A DNA stretch of 64,000 nt from positions 1,798,001 through 1,862,000 of the forward strand of contig NZ_JAUSYL010000001.1 of assembly GCF_030816895.1 (NCBI RefSeq), written 5' to 3'. The notes under the pieces are model-generated. The model was given only the letters and a program-made list of their open reading frames with translations, had not been told where the DNA came from and made no database searches. This DNA comes from Clavibacter sp. B3I6 (GTDB lineage Bacteria; Actinomycetota; Actinomycetes; Actinomycetales; Microbacteriaceae). A program made the translations under genes and the position numbers. How positions within the stretch are numbered: position 1 is the first letter of the stretch; every line of letters starts with the position of its first letter. Shown piece by piece: positions 1 through 7,207 of this stretch.

Positions 1-1
1 C

Positions 2-532
2 GACGGGAAGCCGATCGCGGATCCGGGCTGGCCCGACGAGCGCATCCTCGACGTCTCCACGCCCGCGGTCCGCACCGCGAACGCCGCCCGGATCGCCCCC
101 GTGATCGACGGGTGCGCGGCCGCCGGGTACCGCGCCGTCGAGTTCGACAACCTCGACTCGTGGACCCGCTCGGCCGGCGCCCTCGACGAGGACGACGCGC
201 TCGCCTTCGCGGCCCTGCTCGTCGCCCGCGCGCACGACCGCGGCCTCGCCGCCGCGCAGAAGAACGCGACCGACCTCGGATCGCGCGGCCGTGACGAGGC
301 CGGCTTCGACTTCGCGATCGCCGAGGAGTGCGACCGCTGGAGGGAGTGCGCGGCCTACACGGACGTCTACGGCGCCCGGGTCCTCGACGTCGAGTACACC
401 GACGACCTCCGCGACTCCGGGACCGGCGCGTGCCGGCGCATCCGCGCGCTGGATCCGGCGCCGGCCGCGATCGTGCGCGACCGCGACCTGGTGCCCGCCG
501 GGACCCGGGGGTACGCGTACCGCGCCTGCTGA
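2..532 (+). CDS. C-terminal part of a GH114-like (endo-alpha-1,4-polygalactosaminidase family) protein
   Basis: The reading frame is open from the window edge to a TGA at 530-532, so the N-terminus is missing. The visible 176 residues carry an EFDNLDSW stretch and later AQKNATDL and FAIAEECDRW stretches, which match the TIM-barrel glycosidase family GH114, where an acidic residue near the DN(L/V)D motif is thought to be catalytic. Family members are usually secreted and act on galactosamine-rich polysaccharides. The signal peptide would lie outside the window. Family call is from motif memory only. Confidence 0.7.
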   Translation, partial: DGKPIADPGWPDERILDVSTPAVRTANAARIAPVIDGCAAAGYRAVEFDNLDSWTRSAGALDEDDALAFAALLVARAHDRGLAAAQKNATDLGSRGRDEAGFDFAIAEECDRWRECAAYTDVYGARVLDVEYTDDLRDSGTGACRRIRALDPAPAAIVRDRDLVPAGTRGYAYRAC

Positions 533-565
533 GCGCAGCCGCCCGTCCCGTGACACGATGCGGGG

Positions 566-1318
566 ATGGACGACGACGACCGGCGTGCGGAGATCGCGGA
601 GCTGCGCCGTCGCGTCTTCGGGCCGGATCGCGAGCCGCACGACACCGCGTCGCTCGCGCGGCTGCGGGAGCTGGAGGGCCGGGACGCGGAGGGCCTCCCC
701 GGTGTCGCCGACCGGGGCGATGACGCGCGCGCGGCGCCGACGGACGACGCAGCCGCCGACGATGCACTCGCCGACGCCGGACCCGTCGACGACGGTCCCG
801 CGCAGGACGCACCGGCCGCCGCCAGCCGCACCGACTCCCCCCGCCGCATCCGCCCGCGCCTCGCCGCCGCGTGGGTCGGATCCGTCGTCCTCGCCGCCGT
901 CGCCTCCGCCGGCGTGACCGCCTGGTGGCTCGGGGACGACCGCGGAACGGTCGCGGTGCTCGCGCTGGAGCCGCCGCCGGAGCCCGACAACGCCACCTAC
1001 CTCTCCGTGGACACCGGCTCCATCGCGCCGGGCTCCCTGTTCGCGCCCTTCCACGGCATCTCGGTCGCCCGGATCCCGCTGGTCGACGCGACCACGGGCG
1101 ACGAGGGGACCTGCCTGGTCGCCGGCCCCGCGGAGCAGGACGGCTCGGTCGCGGGCATCCCCGGGTGCGCGACGGGCGTCGTTCCCGCACGCACGGCCCT
1201 CGTCGTCACGCGCGACCAGCCGCAGGAGCTCCGCGACGCGTTCCCCGTGGGCACGACGCTGACCTTCGAGCTGGAGGACGACGACGAGACCGTCCGGGTG
1301 CGGGCCGTCCGCGGCTGA
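566..1318 (+). CDS. Hypothetical single-pass membrane protein
   Basis: 250 residues. An acidic, Ala/Asp-rich cytoplasmic N-terminus (about 1-90) is followed by a basic stop-transfer patch (SPRRIRPRL) and one hydrophobic helix at about 99-122. The remaining ~125 residues would face outside and look like a small beta-rich domain with two Cys (TCLVAG and GCATG) that could form a disulfide. The start is 33 nt after the preceding gene's stop. I do not recognise the family. A SAF/flagellar-type extracytoplasmic fold is possible but unsupported. Confidence 0.7.
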   Translation: MDDDDRRAEIAELRRRVFGPDREPHDTASLARLRELEGRDAEGLPGVADRGDDARAAPTDDAAADDALADAGPVDDGPAQDAPAAASRTDSPRRIRPRLAAAWVGSVVLAAVASAGVTAWWLGDDRGTVAVLALEPPPEPDNATYLSVDTGSIAPGSLFAPFHGISVARIPLVDATTGDEGTCLVAGPAEQDGSVAGIPGCATGVVPARTALVVTRDQPQELRDAFPVGTTLTFELEDDDETVRVRAVRG

Positions 1319-1409
1319 CCCGGCCGCGGGACCGCCGATCTCCCCTCGACCCGGCCGTCCCGCCGCCGCAGGAGCCGCCGCGACCGATGGGGTACGTTGT
1401 CCTGCGTTC

Positions 1410-1465
1410 GGGGAGCGCGCCTATCGGGGCGCCTCGTCCGGTTCGATTTCCGGAGCTCTCCACCA
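1410..1465 (+). ncRNA. tRNA-like minihelix (acceptor stem + T arm + CCA), no anticodon arm
   Basis: In the 190-nt gap between two convergent genes. GGGGAGC (1410-1416) pairs over 7 bp with GCTCTCC (1455-1461), followed by a discriminator A and an encoded CCA (1463-1465). TCCGG (1437-1441) pairs over 5 bp with CCGGA (1450-1454), closing an 8-nt loop TTCGATTT that resembles a T loop with one extra T. The T stem abuts the 3' acceptor strand exactly as in a tRNA. Instead of D and anticodon arms there is a 5-bp hairpin GCGCC/GGCGC (1417-1432). It is either a tRNA relic with an internal deletion or a small tRNA-mimicking RNA. A TACGTT (1393-1398) could serve as a -10 box. Confidence 0.4.
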
Positions 1466-1508
1466 CTCGCCGCACGCGGCTCCACCGCGTCCGCTCACCC
1501 GGACGTCG

Positions 1509-2036
1509 TCACTTGTCGCCGACCCGCACCGGGGGGAGGCCGCGGTCCGCTCGCTCCGCGTTCACCAGCTCCTCCACGAGCTCCTGCTTCCCCGCCGTGT
1601 AGGCGCGGCCGTCCGCCGAGGTCCCCGCGAGCCCGGCCTTGAGCACGTCGTAGCGACGCCGCGCATCCGGATCGCGCAGCAGGCGGTCGCGGAACAGCCG
1701 CTGCGGGCAGGTCGCCCAGGCCTCCGCCGCGAAGATGTGGAGGATGCGGGTCCGCGCGCCGCCCGCCACGCGCACGTGCACGCCGTGGTTCCGCGGACCC
1801 GTGCGGTGCTGCACGTAGCCCAGCGGCCGCAGCGTCGCGTCGAGGCCGAACGGGTCCACGCCGGGGGCCGCCTCGGCCGCGAGGTCGAGGATCGGCTTCG
1901 CGCGGAGGCCCGGAACGGCGGTGCTGCCGATGTGCTCGACGGCCGTGAGCGCGTCGCCCGCCGCACGCCGGATCCGCTCGGCCTCGGCCCGGAACGCCTC
2001 CGCCCACGCCGGGCGGTGCTCCTCGAGGCGGATCAT
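1509..2036 (-). CDS. GrpB family (UPF0157) nucleotidyltransferase-like protein
   Basis: 175 residues, the usual GrpB domain length. The family signature HIGSTAVPGLRAKPILD is at about 35-51, followed by a HGVHVR and an RDRLLRDPDARRRY segment. These proteins share the nucleotidyltransferase fold; their substrate is not established. The ATG at 2036 begins MIRLEEHRPAW, typical of the family start, so the longer upstream reading is not used. It is divergent from the epimerase gene, with a 37-nt gap. Confidence 0.85.
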   Translation of the reverse strand: MIRLEEHRPAWAEAFRAEAERIRRAAGDALTAVEHIGSTAVPGLRAKPILDLAAEAAPGVDPFGLDATLRPLGYVQHRTGPRNHGVHVRVAGGARTRILHIFAAEAWATCPQRLFRDRLLRDPDARRRYDVLKAGLAGTSADGRAYTAGKQELVEELVNAERADRGLPPVRVGDK

Positions 2037-2073
2037 CGGGCCCACCCTACAGAGCCCCCTAGGCTCGACGACC

Positions 2074-3030
2074 GTGCCCTCCTCCCCGCGACGCGCCCTG
2101 ATCCTCGGCGGCACGGGCGCCATCGGCGGCGCGACCGCAGAGCGCCTGGCGCGCGACGGGTGGTCGGTCGACGTGACCGGCCGGGATCCGCTCGCCATGC
2201 CCGCGGCGCTCGCGGACCTCGGCGTGCGCTTCCACGCGGTCGACCGCGCCGACGCCCCGGGGATCGAGCGGCTGATCGGCGACGGCGTCGACCTGCTCGT
2301 GGACCTCGTCGCCTTCACGGCGGCCGACGTCCGGGCGCTCCTCCCGGCCATGCGCGCCAGCGGATCCGTGGTCGTCGCCTCCTCCCGCGCCGTCTACGTC
2401 GATGCCGCGGGGCGCCACGTCAACGGCGACGAGCCGCCGCGCCTCCCCGTCCCCGTCCCGGAGACGAATCCGACGCTCCCGCCCGCCCCGCCCGGCACCG
2501 ACCCGATGACCCGCGAGGGCTATGCGCCGTCCAAGGTGGCGGTGGAACGCGCGGCCCTCGACAGCGGCCTGCCGGTCACGGTGATGCGCCCCTCGAAGGT
2601 CCACGGCCGCTGGGCGCGGAACGCCCGCACCCGCGTCATCGTCGAGCGGATGCTCGCGGGCGCCCCGACGATCGAGCTCGCCGACCGCGGCGCGTCGGTC
2701 GACCACCTCACGGCGGCGGCCAACGCGGCCGCGCTCATCACCCGGGTCGCGGACGTGCCGGGCGCGCGGATCCTCAACGCCGCCGACCCGGATCCCCTCA
2801 CCGCCCGCGAGATCGTCGCCGCCCTCGCCGACGAGCTCGGCTGGGGCGGCCGCATCGTGCCGCTCGAGCCGGGTGCCGAAGGCGGCGCGCACCCGTGGGC
2901 CGCCGCGCATCCGATCGTGCTGGACACGCGCGCGGCCCTCGCGCTCGGCTACGCGCCGGTGGGGCCGGGCGCGGAGCTGCTGCGCACCGAGGCGGCGTGG
3001 ATCCGCGACGGGGAGCGCCCGCGCGACTGA
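2074..3030 (+). CDS. NAD-dependent epimerase/reductase family protein (extended SDR)
   Basis: 318 residues from a GTG start. The Rossmann loop GGTGAIGG is at about 12-19, DLVAFTAADV follows the fourth strand, a Ser-rich strand (VVASSRAVY) carries the likely catalytic Ser/Tyr region, and YAPSK is the YxxxK active-site pair. The C-terminal half (VMRPSKVHGRW, IVERMLAG, ILNAADPDPLTAREI) matches isoflavone-reductase/epimerase-like proteins. The substrate is probably a nucleotide sugar or small ketone but cannot be read from the sequence. An upstream in-frame ATG at 1921 would overlap grpB and adds non-conserved sequence, so it was rejected. Confidence 0.8.
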   Translation: MPSSPRRALILGGTGAIGGATAERLARDGWSVDVTGRDPLAMPAALADLGVRFHAVDRADAPGIERLIGDGVDLLVDLVAFTAADVRALLPAMRASGSVVVASSRAVYVDAAGRHVNGDEPPRLPVPVPETNPTLPPAPPGTDPMTREGYAPSKVAVERAALDSGLPVTVMRPSKVHGRWARNARTRVIVERMLAGAPTIELADRGASVDHLTAAANAAALITRVADVPGARILNAADPDPLTAREIVAALADELGWGGRIVPLEPGAEGGAHPWAAAHPIVLDTRAALALGYAPVGPGAELLRTEAAWIRDGERPRD

Positions 3031-3180
3031 CCACATGGACCCGCCGCCGGCGACGCGCCTCGACGCCCCGCGCCTGGCCGGTCCGCGCCCGCCTCCGCCC
3101 CGACCCGGTCGCCCGCGCCCATTCCTGGCAAGGTCGAAGGGCGGGGGTCCACCGGTCCCCGCAGATCCCCGAGGAGCACC

Positions 3181-3339
3181 ATGCCGCTGATCCGCTTCCT
3201 GTTCATCGCCGTCCCGATCGTCCGCAGGTTCCTGCGGAGCCGCCAGGGCAAGGCCGCCATGGCCAAGGGCAAGGCGCAGTACGCCAAGCGCGCGCAGAAG
3301 CGCGCCGCCGGACGCACCGTCCCCACGCGCCGCCGCTAG
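3181..3339 (+). CDS. Small hypothetical membrane-anchored basic protein
   Basis: 52 residues. A hydrophobic N-terminus (LIRFLFIAVPIV, about 3-14) is followed by a strongly basic tail rich in Lys/Arg (RSRQGKAAMAKGKAQYAKRA). A GAGGAG-type ribosome binding site sits at 3171-3176, four nt before the ATG. The composition suggests a membrane- or nucleic-acid-associated peptide. The tail would be typical of small proteins conserved in Microbacteriaceae, but I have no family name. Confidence 0.6.
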   Translation: MPLIRFLFIAVPIVRRFLRSRQGKAAMAKGKAQYAKRAQKRAAGRTVPTRRR

Positions 3340-3448
3340 GACCGCTCGGTCCCGCCGTGCGGATCCGCCCACCCGGCGGATCCGCAGGCCGTCGTGCGCG
3401 TACCGGCCGGCCGATGGGCCGACCCGGCCGTCGTGGTCCCCGTGCGCC

Positions 3449-4372
3449 CTACGGCGCCAGCAGCGCCGCGATCACCAGCAGCACCGGGATCGACGCGACC
3501 GTCGTGATGAGCACGGTGTCGCGCGCCAGCACCACCCCGCGGTCGTAGCGCGACGCGAAGTTGAAGATGTTCTGCGCCGTCGGCAGGCCCGCGATCACGG
3601 TCGCCGCGAAGGTCTGCTCGGCGTCGAGGTGGAACGCGTACCGCGCCAGCAGGAAGGCCGCGAGCGGCATCACGACCGTCTTGATGACCGACGCCACCAC
3701 GATCTCCCCGCGCCCGGATCCCGGCGCGAGCGGCTTCCGCCCCACGAGCGACATTCCGAACGCCATCAGGACGATGGGGATCGCCGCGCCGCCGATCAGC
3801 CGGAAGGGCTCGTAGACGGCGTCCGGGATCTCGAGCCCGGTGATCGCGATGAGGATGCCGAGCATCGACGCGATGATCATCGGGTTCCGCAGCGGCTGCG
3901 TGAGGATGCCCACCACCGACGCGGTCCCGCGGCTCGAGATGTCGAGGATCGTGAGCGTGGTCGGCGCGAGCACGAGCAGCTGCAGGAGCAGCACGGGCGC
4001 CACGAGCTGCGCGTCGCCCAGCACGTAGATGGCGACCGGCAAGCCGATGTTGTTGGCGTTCACGTAGCTGGCCGAGGCCGCGCCGATGGTGGTCTCCGCG
4101 ACCGGCCGACGGAAGAGCACGCGCGCCACGATGAGGTACAGGATCGCCGCGACGGCCACCGCGCACGCCGACGCGAGCAGGAACGCGGAGAACACGACGT
4201 GCAGGTCGGCCTTCGCGAGCACCGTGAACAGCAGCGCGGGCGTCGCGACGAAGAACGCGACCCGGTTGAGGGAGTTCTGGGCGCCCGGCCCGGCGATCCC
4301 GGAGCGGCCGACGGCGTAGCCCACGGCGATGATGAAGCCGATGATGGCGAACCCGGTCAGCACCCCGATCAT
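3449..4372 (-). CDS. AEC family (auxin efflux carrier-type) transporter
   Basis: 307 residues, almost entirely hydrophobic, with about ten predicted membrane helices in the 5+5 arrangement of the AEC family. N-terminus MIGVLTGFAIIGFIIAVGYAVGR and the internal SYVNANNIGLPVAIYVLG segment (the conserved N-x-G-LP motif in the crossover helix) are characteristic. Bacterial members export organic acids such as malate or malonate; the substrate here is unknown. Monocistronic on the minus strand. Confidence 0.85.
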   Translation of the reverse strand: MIGVLTGFAIIGFIIAVGYAVGRSGIAGPGAQNSLNRVAFFVATPALLFTVLAKADLHVVFSAFLLASACAVAVAAILYLIVARVLFRRPVAETTIGAASASYVNANNIGLPVAIYVLGDAQLVAPVLLLQLLVLAPTTLTILDISSRGTASVVGILTQPLRNPMIIASMLGILIAITGLEIPDAVYEPFRLIGGAAIPIVLMAFGMSLVGRKPLAPGSGRGEIVVASVIKTVVMPLAAFLLARYAFHLDAEQTFAATVIAGLPTAQNIFNFASRYDRGVVLARDTVLITTVASIPVLLVIAALLAP

Positions 4373-4569
4373 CCGACTCCCCTCGCGCGCGTCCTCCCCA
4401 CCCTACGGGCGGTCCGGACCGCCGCCGTCCCGTGCCCGCCGTTCAGGGCGGGGACAGCGCGCGGACACCGCGCCGTCATCGGGCGCGCTTAGCGTCGAGC
4501 ACGTCGCGTCCGCGATCGCATCACCGCGCCCCTGCTCCGGCCGTGGCGCTCATCCCGCTCAGGATCCCC

Positions 4570-4896
4570 ATGCCGCATCGCCGCACCGCCCGCCCCGCGA
4601 CCCGCCGGACGCCGGGTGCGCGCGCCCGGCTCGGCCTCCGCATGCCGCTGGTGGTCGCCGCGGCGCTGGGCATCGCGCTCACCGGATCCACCGCGCCGGC
4701 CCTCGCCCTCGACTCCGCCCCGAGCGCGGTGCGCATCGTCGACGTGGAGCCGGAGTCGGCAGCCGGTCCGCCGACGGCCCCGTCGTCCGCGGGTCCCGAC
4801 GCAGCCGACCTGCCCGCCCACGTGACGCTCGCGCTCGCGCTCCTCGCGGCGGGGATCACCGCCGTGGGCATGGTGCGGCGGCCCGAGCGCCCCTGA
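4570..4896 (+). CDS. Small secreted/cell-surface hypothetical protein with C-terminal helix
   Basis: 108 residues from the ATG at 4570. A basic N-terminus followed by LGLRMPLVVAAALGIALTGSTAPALALD gives a Sec signal peptide (cleavage likely after ALA, about 48). A Pro/Ala/Ser-rich linker leads to a second hydrophobic helix (VTLALALLAAGITAVGMV) and a short basic RRPERP end, a sorting-like or membrane-anchor architecture without an LPxTG motif. No family recognised. A longer start at 4432 adds only low-complexity Arg/Ser sequence. Confidence 0.55.
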   Translation: MPHRRTARPATRRTPGARARLGLRMPLVVAAALGIALTGSTAPALALDSAPSAVRIVDVEPESAAGPPTAPSSAGPDAADLPAHVTLALALLAAGITAVGMVRRPERP

Positions 4897-4909
4897 CCGG
4901 CCCCGACCG

Positions 4910-5836
4910 TCAGACCCCCGCGACCGCGGATGCCGCGGCGACGGGGAACGTCACCCCGGTGAGCTCCTCGGATACCGACCACAGGCGCCGCTGGACCGCA
5001 AGGTCGTGGGAGTCGGGGCTGGAGGACACGCGCTGCGGGAAGCCCCGCACCTCGCCCCGCCCGCCGGGTCCGAAGTACTGACCGCCGAGGACGCCGGGGT
5101 CGGTGGCAGCGCGCGCGGTGGGCAGCGCGCCCATCCGCGGCTCCTGGGTCAGCAGCGGGGCGAGCCAGGTGACGGGCAGCCGGAGCGCGGCGGGCACGTT
5201 GCGGGTGAGCTCCGTGTCGGAGACGCCGGGGTGGGCGGCGACGGCGACCGTGGTGCCGTGCACCGCGAGCCGCCGCTGCAGCTCGTACGTGAACATCAGG
5301 TTGGCGAGCTTGGCCTGGCCGTAGGCGCCGGCCCGGCTGTACGAGCGCTCCCACTGCAGGTCGTCGAAGCGGATAGCGGCCTGGATGCGGTGCCCGGTGC
5401 TGCTGACCGTCACGACGCGGGAGCCGGGGACGGGCAGGAGCCGGTCGAGTAGCAGGCCGGTGAGCGCGAAGTGGCCGAGGTGGTTGGTGCCGAACTGCAG
5501 CTCGAAGCCGTCGGCGGTGGTCGCCTTCGGCGTGTACATCACCCCCGCGTTGTTGATGAGGAGGTCGATGCGCGGGTGGGCGGCGCGGAGGTCGGCCGCC
5601 GCCGAGCGGACCGACGCGAGGGAGGTCAGGTCGAGGGCCTGCACGCGCACGTCGCCGGCGATGCGGGCGGCGGCCCGCTCCCCCTTCTCGACGTCCCGCA
5701 CGGCCAGGACCACCTGGGCCCCGTGCTCGGCGAGCATCCGCGCGGTCTCGAATCCCAGTCCGGTGTTGGCGCCGGTGACGATCGCCACCCGTCCGCTCTG
5801 ATCGGGGATGTGCTGCTCGGTCCAGTCGTCGCTCAT
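4910..5836 (-). CDS. SDR family oxidoreductase (retinol dehydrogenase/protochlorophyllide reductase-like)
   Basis: 308 residues. TGANTGLG at 21-28 is the NAD(P) loop, NNAGVMY the structural NNAG motif, VSSTGH holds the catalytic Ser, and YGQAKLAN the YxxxK pair. The VRDVEKGERAAARI stretch after strand 2 suggests NADP preference (Arg after the second strand). Length and sequence fit the subgroup often annotated as oxidoreductase of the retinol-dehydrogenase type. It is divergent from a TetR gene across a 112-nt region with strong palindromes, so it is probably the repressor's target. Confidence 0.85.
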   Translation of the reverse strand: MSDDWTEQHIPDQSGRVAIVTGANTGLGFETARMLAEHGAQVVLAVRDVEKGERAAARIAGDVRVQALDLTSLASVRSAAADLRAAHPRIDLLINNAGVMYTPKATTADGFELQFGTNHLGHFALTGLLLDRLLPVPGSRVVTVSSTGHRIQAAIRFDDLQWERSYSRAGAYGQAKLANLMFTYELQRRLAVHGTTVAVAAHPGVSDTELTRNVPAALRLPVTWLAPLLTQEPRMGALPTARAATDPGVLGGQYFGPGGRGEVRGFPQRVSSSPDSHDLAVQRRLWSVSEELTGVTFPVAAASAVAGV

Positions 5837-5889
5837 GATGCTCCTCGTCGTGCTTCTCAGTGAAGTACTGCTGGTCTGGTAATGCCCTC

Positions 5890-5918
5890 ACGCTAAGAGA
5901 CCACCGGTCTCATGTCAA
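5890..5918 (-). promoter_or_regulatory. Promoter of the SDR gene with operator in the spacer
   Basis: On the minus strand TTGACA (5913-5918) and TAGCGT (5890-5895) are separated by 17 nt. The spacer is nearly filled by the first palindrome, so a bound repressor would block RNA polymerase. The -35 is a perfect consensus and the -10 is weak. Confidence 0.55.
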
Positions 5919-5934
5919 GGGACCGGCGGTCTCT
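5896..5934. promoter_or_regulatory. Paired palindromic operators between SDR and TetR genes
   Basis: AGAGACCACCGGTC (5896-5909) and GACCGGCGGTCTCT (5921-5934) are inverted copies with one mismatch, spaced by 11 nt. Each half is itself palindromic: GAGACC-ACC-GGTCTC at 5897-5911 is perfect, and GACCG-G-CGGTC at 5921-5931 is perfect. The position between divergent genes is typical for autoregulating TetR repressors. Confidence 0.65.
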
Positions 5935-5948
5935 CCTAGGATGGGCGG

Positions 5949-6614
5949 GTGACATTCCAGCGGGCACGGAGCGAGGAGCAACGGGAGATCCGTCGTCGCG
6001 CGATCCTCGACACGGCCGTCGCCATGCTCCGCGAGATGCCCGTCGCCGACCTGTCGCTGAACGAGCTCAGCCGCCGGGTGGGCCTCGCTAAGTCGAACGT
6101 GCTGCGGTACTTCGAGTCGCGCGAGGCGGTGCTGCTCGAGCTGCTGGACGACTTCCTCGGGAGCTGGCTCGCCGAGCTCGCGAAGGACCTCGATGCGGGC
6201 GTCGACGCGGGCGCGGCATCGGACGTCCGGGCCCGGCAGCTGGCGGACATCCTCAGCCGCTCGCTCGCGGACCGGCCCGTGCTGTGCGACCTGTTCGGCG
6301 CGCAGGGCGGCGTGCTGGAGCACAACGTGTCGGTCGAGGTCGTCACGCGGCACAAGCGGTCGTCGCTCGCGCGGCTCGCGACCATGACCGACCTCGTGTC
6401 CCGCCACCTGCCCGAGCTCGGCGACGGTGCGCAGCTGTTCTGCCTGATGAGCCTCGTGACCGCGGGCGCACTGGCGGCCTACGCGCCGCCGCCGGCCAGC
6501 CTCGTCGCCGCCTACGCCGCGGAGCCCGCGCTCGCCGCCCTGCACCTGGAGCCGCGGGACGCCCTGCGGATCGCGATCACGTCGGCGCTCCTGGGGGCGC
6601 TGCCGCGCACGTGA
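5949..6614 (+). CDS. TetR/AcrR family transcriptional regulator
   Basis: 221 residues from a GTG start. The N-terminal DNA-binding domain (about 12-60) includes RRAILDTAVAMLREMPVADLS and the recognition helix region GLAKSNVLRYFESREAVLLELL. The C-terminal ligand domain has no family-specific motif I know. It lies divergent to the SDR gene, with two operator palindromes directly upstream. A TAGGAT at 5937-5942 lies only 6 nt before the GTG, so the transcript may be leaderless. Confidence 0.85.
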   Translation: MTFQRARSEEQREIRRRAILDTAVAMLREMPVADLSLNELSRRVGLAKSNVLRYFESREAVLLELLDDFLGSWLAELAKDLDAGVDAGAASDVRARQLADILSRSLADRPVLCDLFGAQGGVLEHNVSVEVVTRHKRSSLARLATMTDLVSRHLPELGDGAQLFCLMSLVTAGALAAYAPPPASLVAAYAAEPALAALHLEPRDALRIAITSALLGALPRT

Positions 6615-6639
6615 GCAGAGCGGGTCGCTCGTCGCGCGA

Positions 6640-7077
6640 CTAGGGCGCGACCAGCCCCTCCATCACGTCGAAGAACGAGCTCCAGCCCTCGATCGTCATC
6701 TCGCGCTGCTCGGCCGTGAACTCGCCCGCCGTCTGGGTCAGGGTCATGCGCGTCGCCCCGCCCGCGACCTGCTCGAAGTCGACCTCGATCGGGTCCCCCG
6801 CCGGCTCGTCGGGCACGTCCGTCATGGTCATGGCGATGCGCGACGGGCGGTCGAGCTCGACGTAGTGCCCGGCCCAGAGGATGGAGGAGCCGTCGGGCAG
6901 CAGCATCACGGCGTTCCAGGCGCCGCCCTCGCGCACGTCCATGTGCAGGGCGTCGAGCGGGACCTCGACGGCGGCGGTGCCGAACCAGGCCGAGAAGTCG
7001 GCCGGCGTGATCCACGCGTCGAAGACGCGCTCCCGCGGGGCCGCGAACGTGCGGGTGATGACGATGGGCGCGCTCAC
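6640..7077 (-). CDS. SRPBCC/AHSA1 domain protein
   Basis: 145 residues from the GTG at 7077, which has a GGAGG site five nt upstream. VITRTFAAPRERVFDAWITPADFSAWFG opens the START-like helix-grip fold; LTQTAGEFTAEQREMTIEGWSSFFDVMEGLV is the typical C-terminal helix of the Aha1 C-terminal/ATPase-activator-like family. Such proteins bind hydrophobic ligands; many are of unknown role. It is separated by a hairpin terminator from the MFS gene upstream on the same strand. The further upstream in-frame ATG at 7179 would run through that hairpin. Confidence 0.85.
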   Translation of the reverse strand: MSAPIVITRTFAAPRERVFDAWITPADFSAWFGTAAVEVPLDALHMDVREGGAWNAVMLLPDGSSILWAGHYVELDRPSRIAMTMTDVPDEPAGDPIEVDFEQVAGGATRMTLTQTAGEFTAEQREMTIEGWSSFFDVMEGLVAP

Positions 7078-7110
7078 GGCGACCTCCGATGGTGCTCGAC
7101 GGGACAGGGA

Positions 7111-7144
7111 AGGGCCGCCGCCTCCGCGAGGAGACGGCGGCCCT
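7111..7144 (-). terminator. Hairpin terminator after the MFS gene
   Basis: AGGGCCGCCG (7111-7120) pairs perfectly with CGGCGGCCCT (7135-7144). The loop contains a second short stem CCTC/GAGG. It lies downstream of the minus-strand MFS gene; there is no T tract, as is common at this GC content. Confidence 0.55.
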
Positions 7145-7207
7145 ACGGGGAGTCGACCAGCCGCGCGCGGCGGTGTCAACGGGTGGACATCCCCGAGGAT
7201 CCGTCGG

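Noticed and set aside
1474..1490. ACGCGG/CCGCGT hairpin after the tRNA-like element as a terminator
   Set aside because: Six-bp stem without T tract; too weak to call on its own, though it may be part of the element.
1921..2073. Upstream ATG that would extend the epimerase by 51 residues
   Set aside because: It overlaps grpB and the added residues do not resemble the family; the GTG at 2074 begins the Rossmann fold properly.
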